Positions 4,403 through 5,232 of a stretch of DNA of 5,232 nucleotides are shown here, piece by piece. The DNA is taken from the NCBI GenBank assembly GCA_004195335.1, contig SDWK01000982.1, positions 1-5,232 on the forward strand, given 5' to 3'. Each line of letters starts with the position of its first letter. Within the stretch, counting starts at the first letter, position 1. Made by a program: the position numbers and the translations under genes. The DNA comes from Shewanella sp. (lineage in GTDB: Bacteria; Pseudomonadota; Gammaproteobacteria; Enterobacterales; Shewanellaceae). The notes beneath the pieces are model-generated. The model worked only from the letters and a program-made list of their open reading frames with translations. It searched no databases and was not told where the DNA came from.

Positions 4403-5232
4403 CCAAATTTTCAGAGACTGTTTTTCAGTGCCAATTTCGAGAAGAAAGAGTTCAAAGAACTCTGGAATAGGATCAACCGTAAAGCTGCTTATACGGTCCA
4501 TTTTGATACTGCCGAACTTGTAACGAAGTGTGTCAAAACTCTCGATAAGGAGTTGAAGGTCAGTCCACTGCAATATACGATTGTCAGCGGTGTGCAGGTT
4601 GATGATGCAACTTATGATGCCGTAAAAAATGGTGAGTCGTTCAAGGTCAAAGAGTCGTCAACATCCTCCCACAAGGCTTCAATTCATTCGGGTGTAAAGT
4701 ACGACCTGGTTGGAAAGTTAGCGGAAGGAACGCAACTGACACGCAGTACAATCGCCAGCATCATCAAGGGGATGAATATTACGGTTTTCAGCCAGTATAA
4801 GATCAACCCCGAAGACTTCATAATGAAGTCAGCACGGCTAATCAATGAACAAAAAGCTACCGCCGTGATCGAACACCTTGCCTACGATCCAGTCGACGAC
4901 ACGCATCAACTCGATATCTTCACCCAGGAGAAGCCGAAGGCCGATTTCAGCAAGGCGATCAAGGCCGACCGGCACATCTACGACTACGTTTTTACCGACT
5001 CAAAGATTGAGCGAACATTCGTCAAGGAACTCGATACCAGTTCTGAAGTCGTGGTCTACGCCAAGCTTCCCTGGGGATTCTTCATCCCAACCCCGGTGGG
5101 CGACTACAACCCCGACTGGGCGATAGCCTTCCAGGAAGGGAAGGTCAAGCACGTCTATTTTGTCGCTGAGACCAAAGGGTCAATGTCGTCAATGGATTTG
5201 CGAGAAATAGAAAAATGCAAAATTGATTGTGC
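4403..5232 (+). pseudogene. res: Type III restriction enzyme Res subunit, C-terminal fragment, runs off right edge
   Basis: This is the C-terminal part of the restriction subunit of a type III system, which in intact form is a helicase/translocase plus nuclease acting with Mod. The frame is open from 4352, and family-like sequence starts near PNFQRLFFSANFEKKEFKEL. It continues WNRINRKAAYTVHFDT, KLAEGTQLTRSTIASII, INPEDFIMKSARLINEQKA and YDYVFTDSKIERTFVKEL, then VVVYAKLPWGFFIPTPVGDY. The nuclease motif follows: NPDWAIAF (PD at 5111-5116), then VYFVAETKGS (E-T-K at 5168-5176), giving a PD...ExK site. The helicase region (Walker and DEAD motifs, normally several hundred residues before this) is absent and replaced by the junction sequence and the hsdM remnant. 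No ribosome site and start codon suit a separate gene, so it is most likely a 5'-truncated remnant. Its own frame has no stop, so decay is recent or the true end lies outside. Confidence 0.8.

Noticed and set aside
4209..4523. 104-codon plus-strand open frame across the junction
   Set aside because: It is out of frame with both the HsdM-like and Res-like translations and has no ribosome site.
4878..5126. 82-codon plus-strand open frame rich in S, R and T
   Set aside because: It is a shadow of the Res fragment, whose frame carries the conserved motifs.

Overview
The window looks like one flank of an integrated mobile element (an integrative element or prophage) in a bacterium, carrying a partly decayed restriction/defence cargo. 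Shine-Dalgarno sequences of the AGGAGG type, a near-consensus sigma-70 promoter and moderate base composition indicate an ordinary bacterium, probably Gram-negative. I cannot place it more precisely. No rRNA, tRNA, CRISPR array or transposase was seen.

Left part (1-1000, minus strand): a tyrosine recombinase (integrase) runs off the left edge. It is preceded in the same direction by a small excisionase-type helix-turn-helix protein, the usual int/xis pair. The attachment site is probably beyond the left edge.

Control region (1001-1640): a 15-bp inverted repeat and a perfect 30-bp palindrome lie upstream of xis. Next comes a short minus-strand gene with an excellent promoter (TTGACA-17-TAATAT) and an AGGAGG ribosome site. 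Its reading frame contains an A AAA AAA slippery heptamer. A -1 shift there would turn a 42-residue peptide into a 53-residue peptide with a hydrophobic tail. A T9/A9 hairpin and low-complexity DNA follow.

Right part (1638-5232, plus strand): a graveyard of restriction genes around two intact ones. In order these are: an N-terminal remnant of a type I restriction subunit (HsdR) broken by four stop codons and a frameshift; an intact 463-aa PD-(D/E)XK nuclease-superfamily protein; an intact 128-aa conserved-looking protein of unknown function; a broken N-terminal fragment of a type I methyltransferase subunit (HsdM); and the C-terminal third or so of a type III restriction (Res) subunit with its PD...ETK nuclease motif, open to the right edge but lacking its helicase part.

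The order R - nuclease - small gene - M suggests that the two intact genes once sat inside a type I restriction operon and stayed intact while R and M decayed together. That makes the nuclease/small-protein pair the best candidate here for a stand-alone, little-described defence module.
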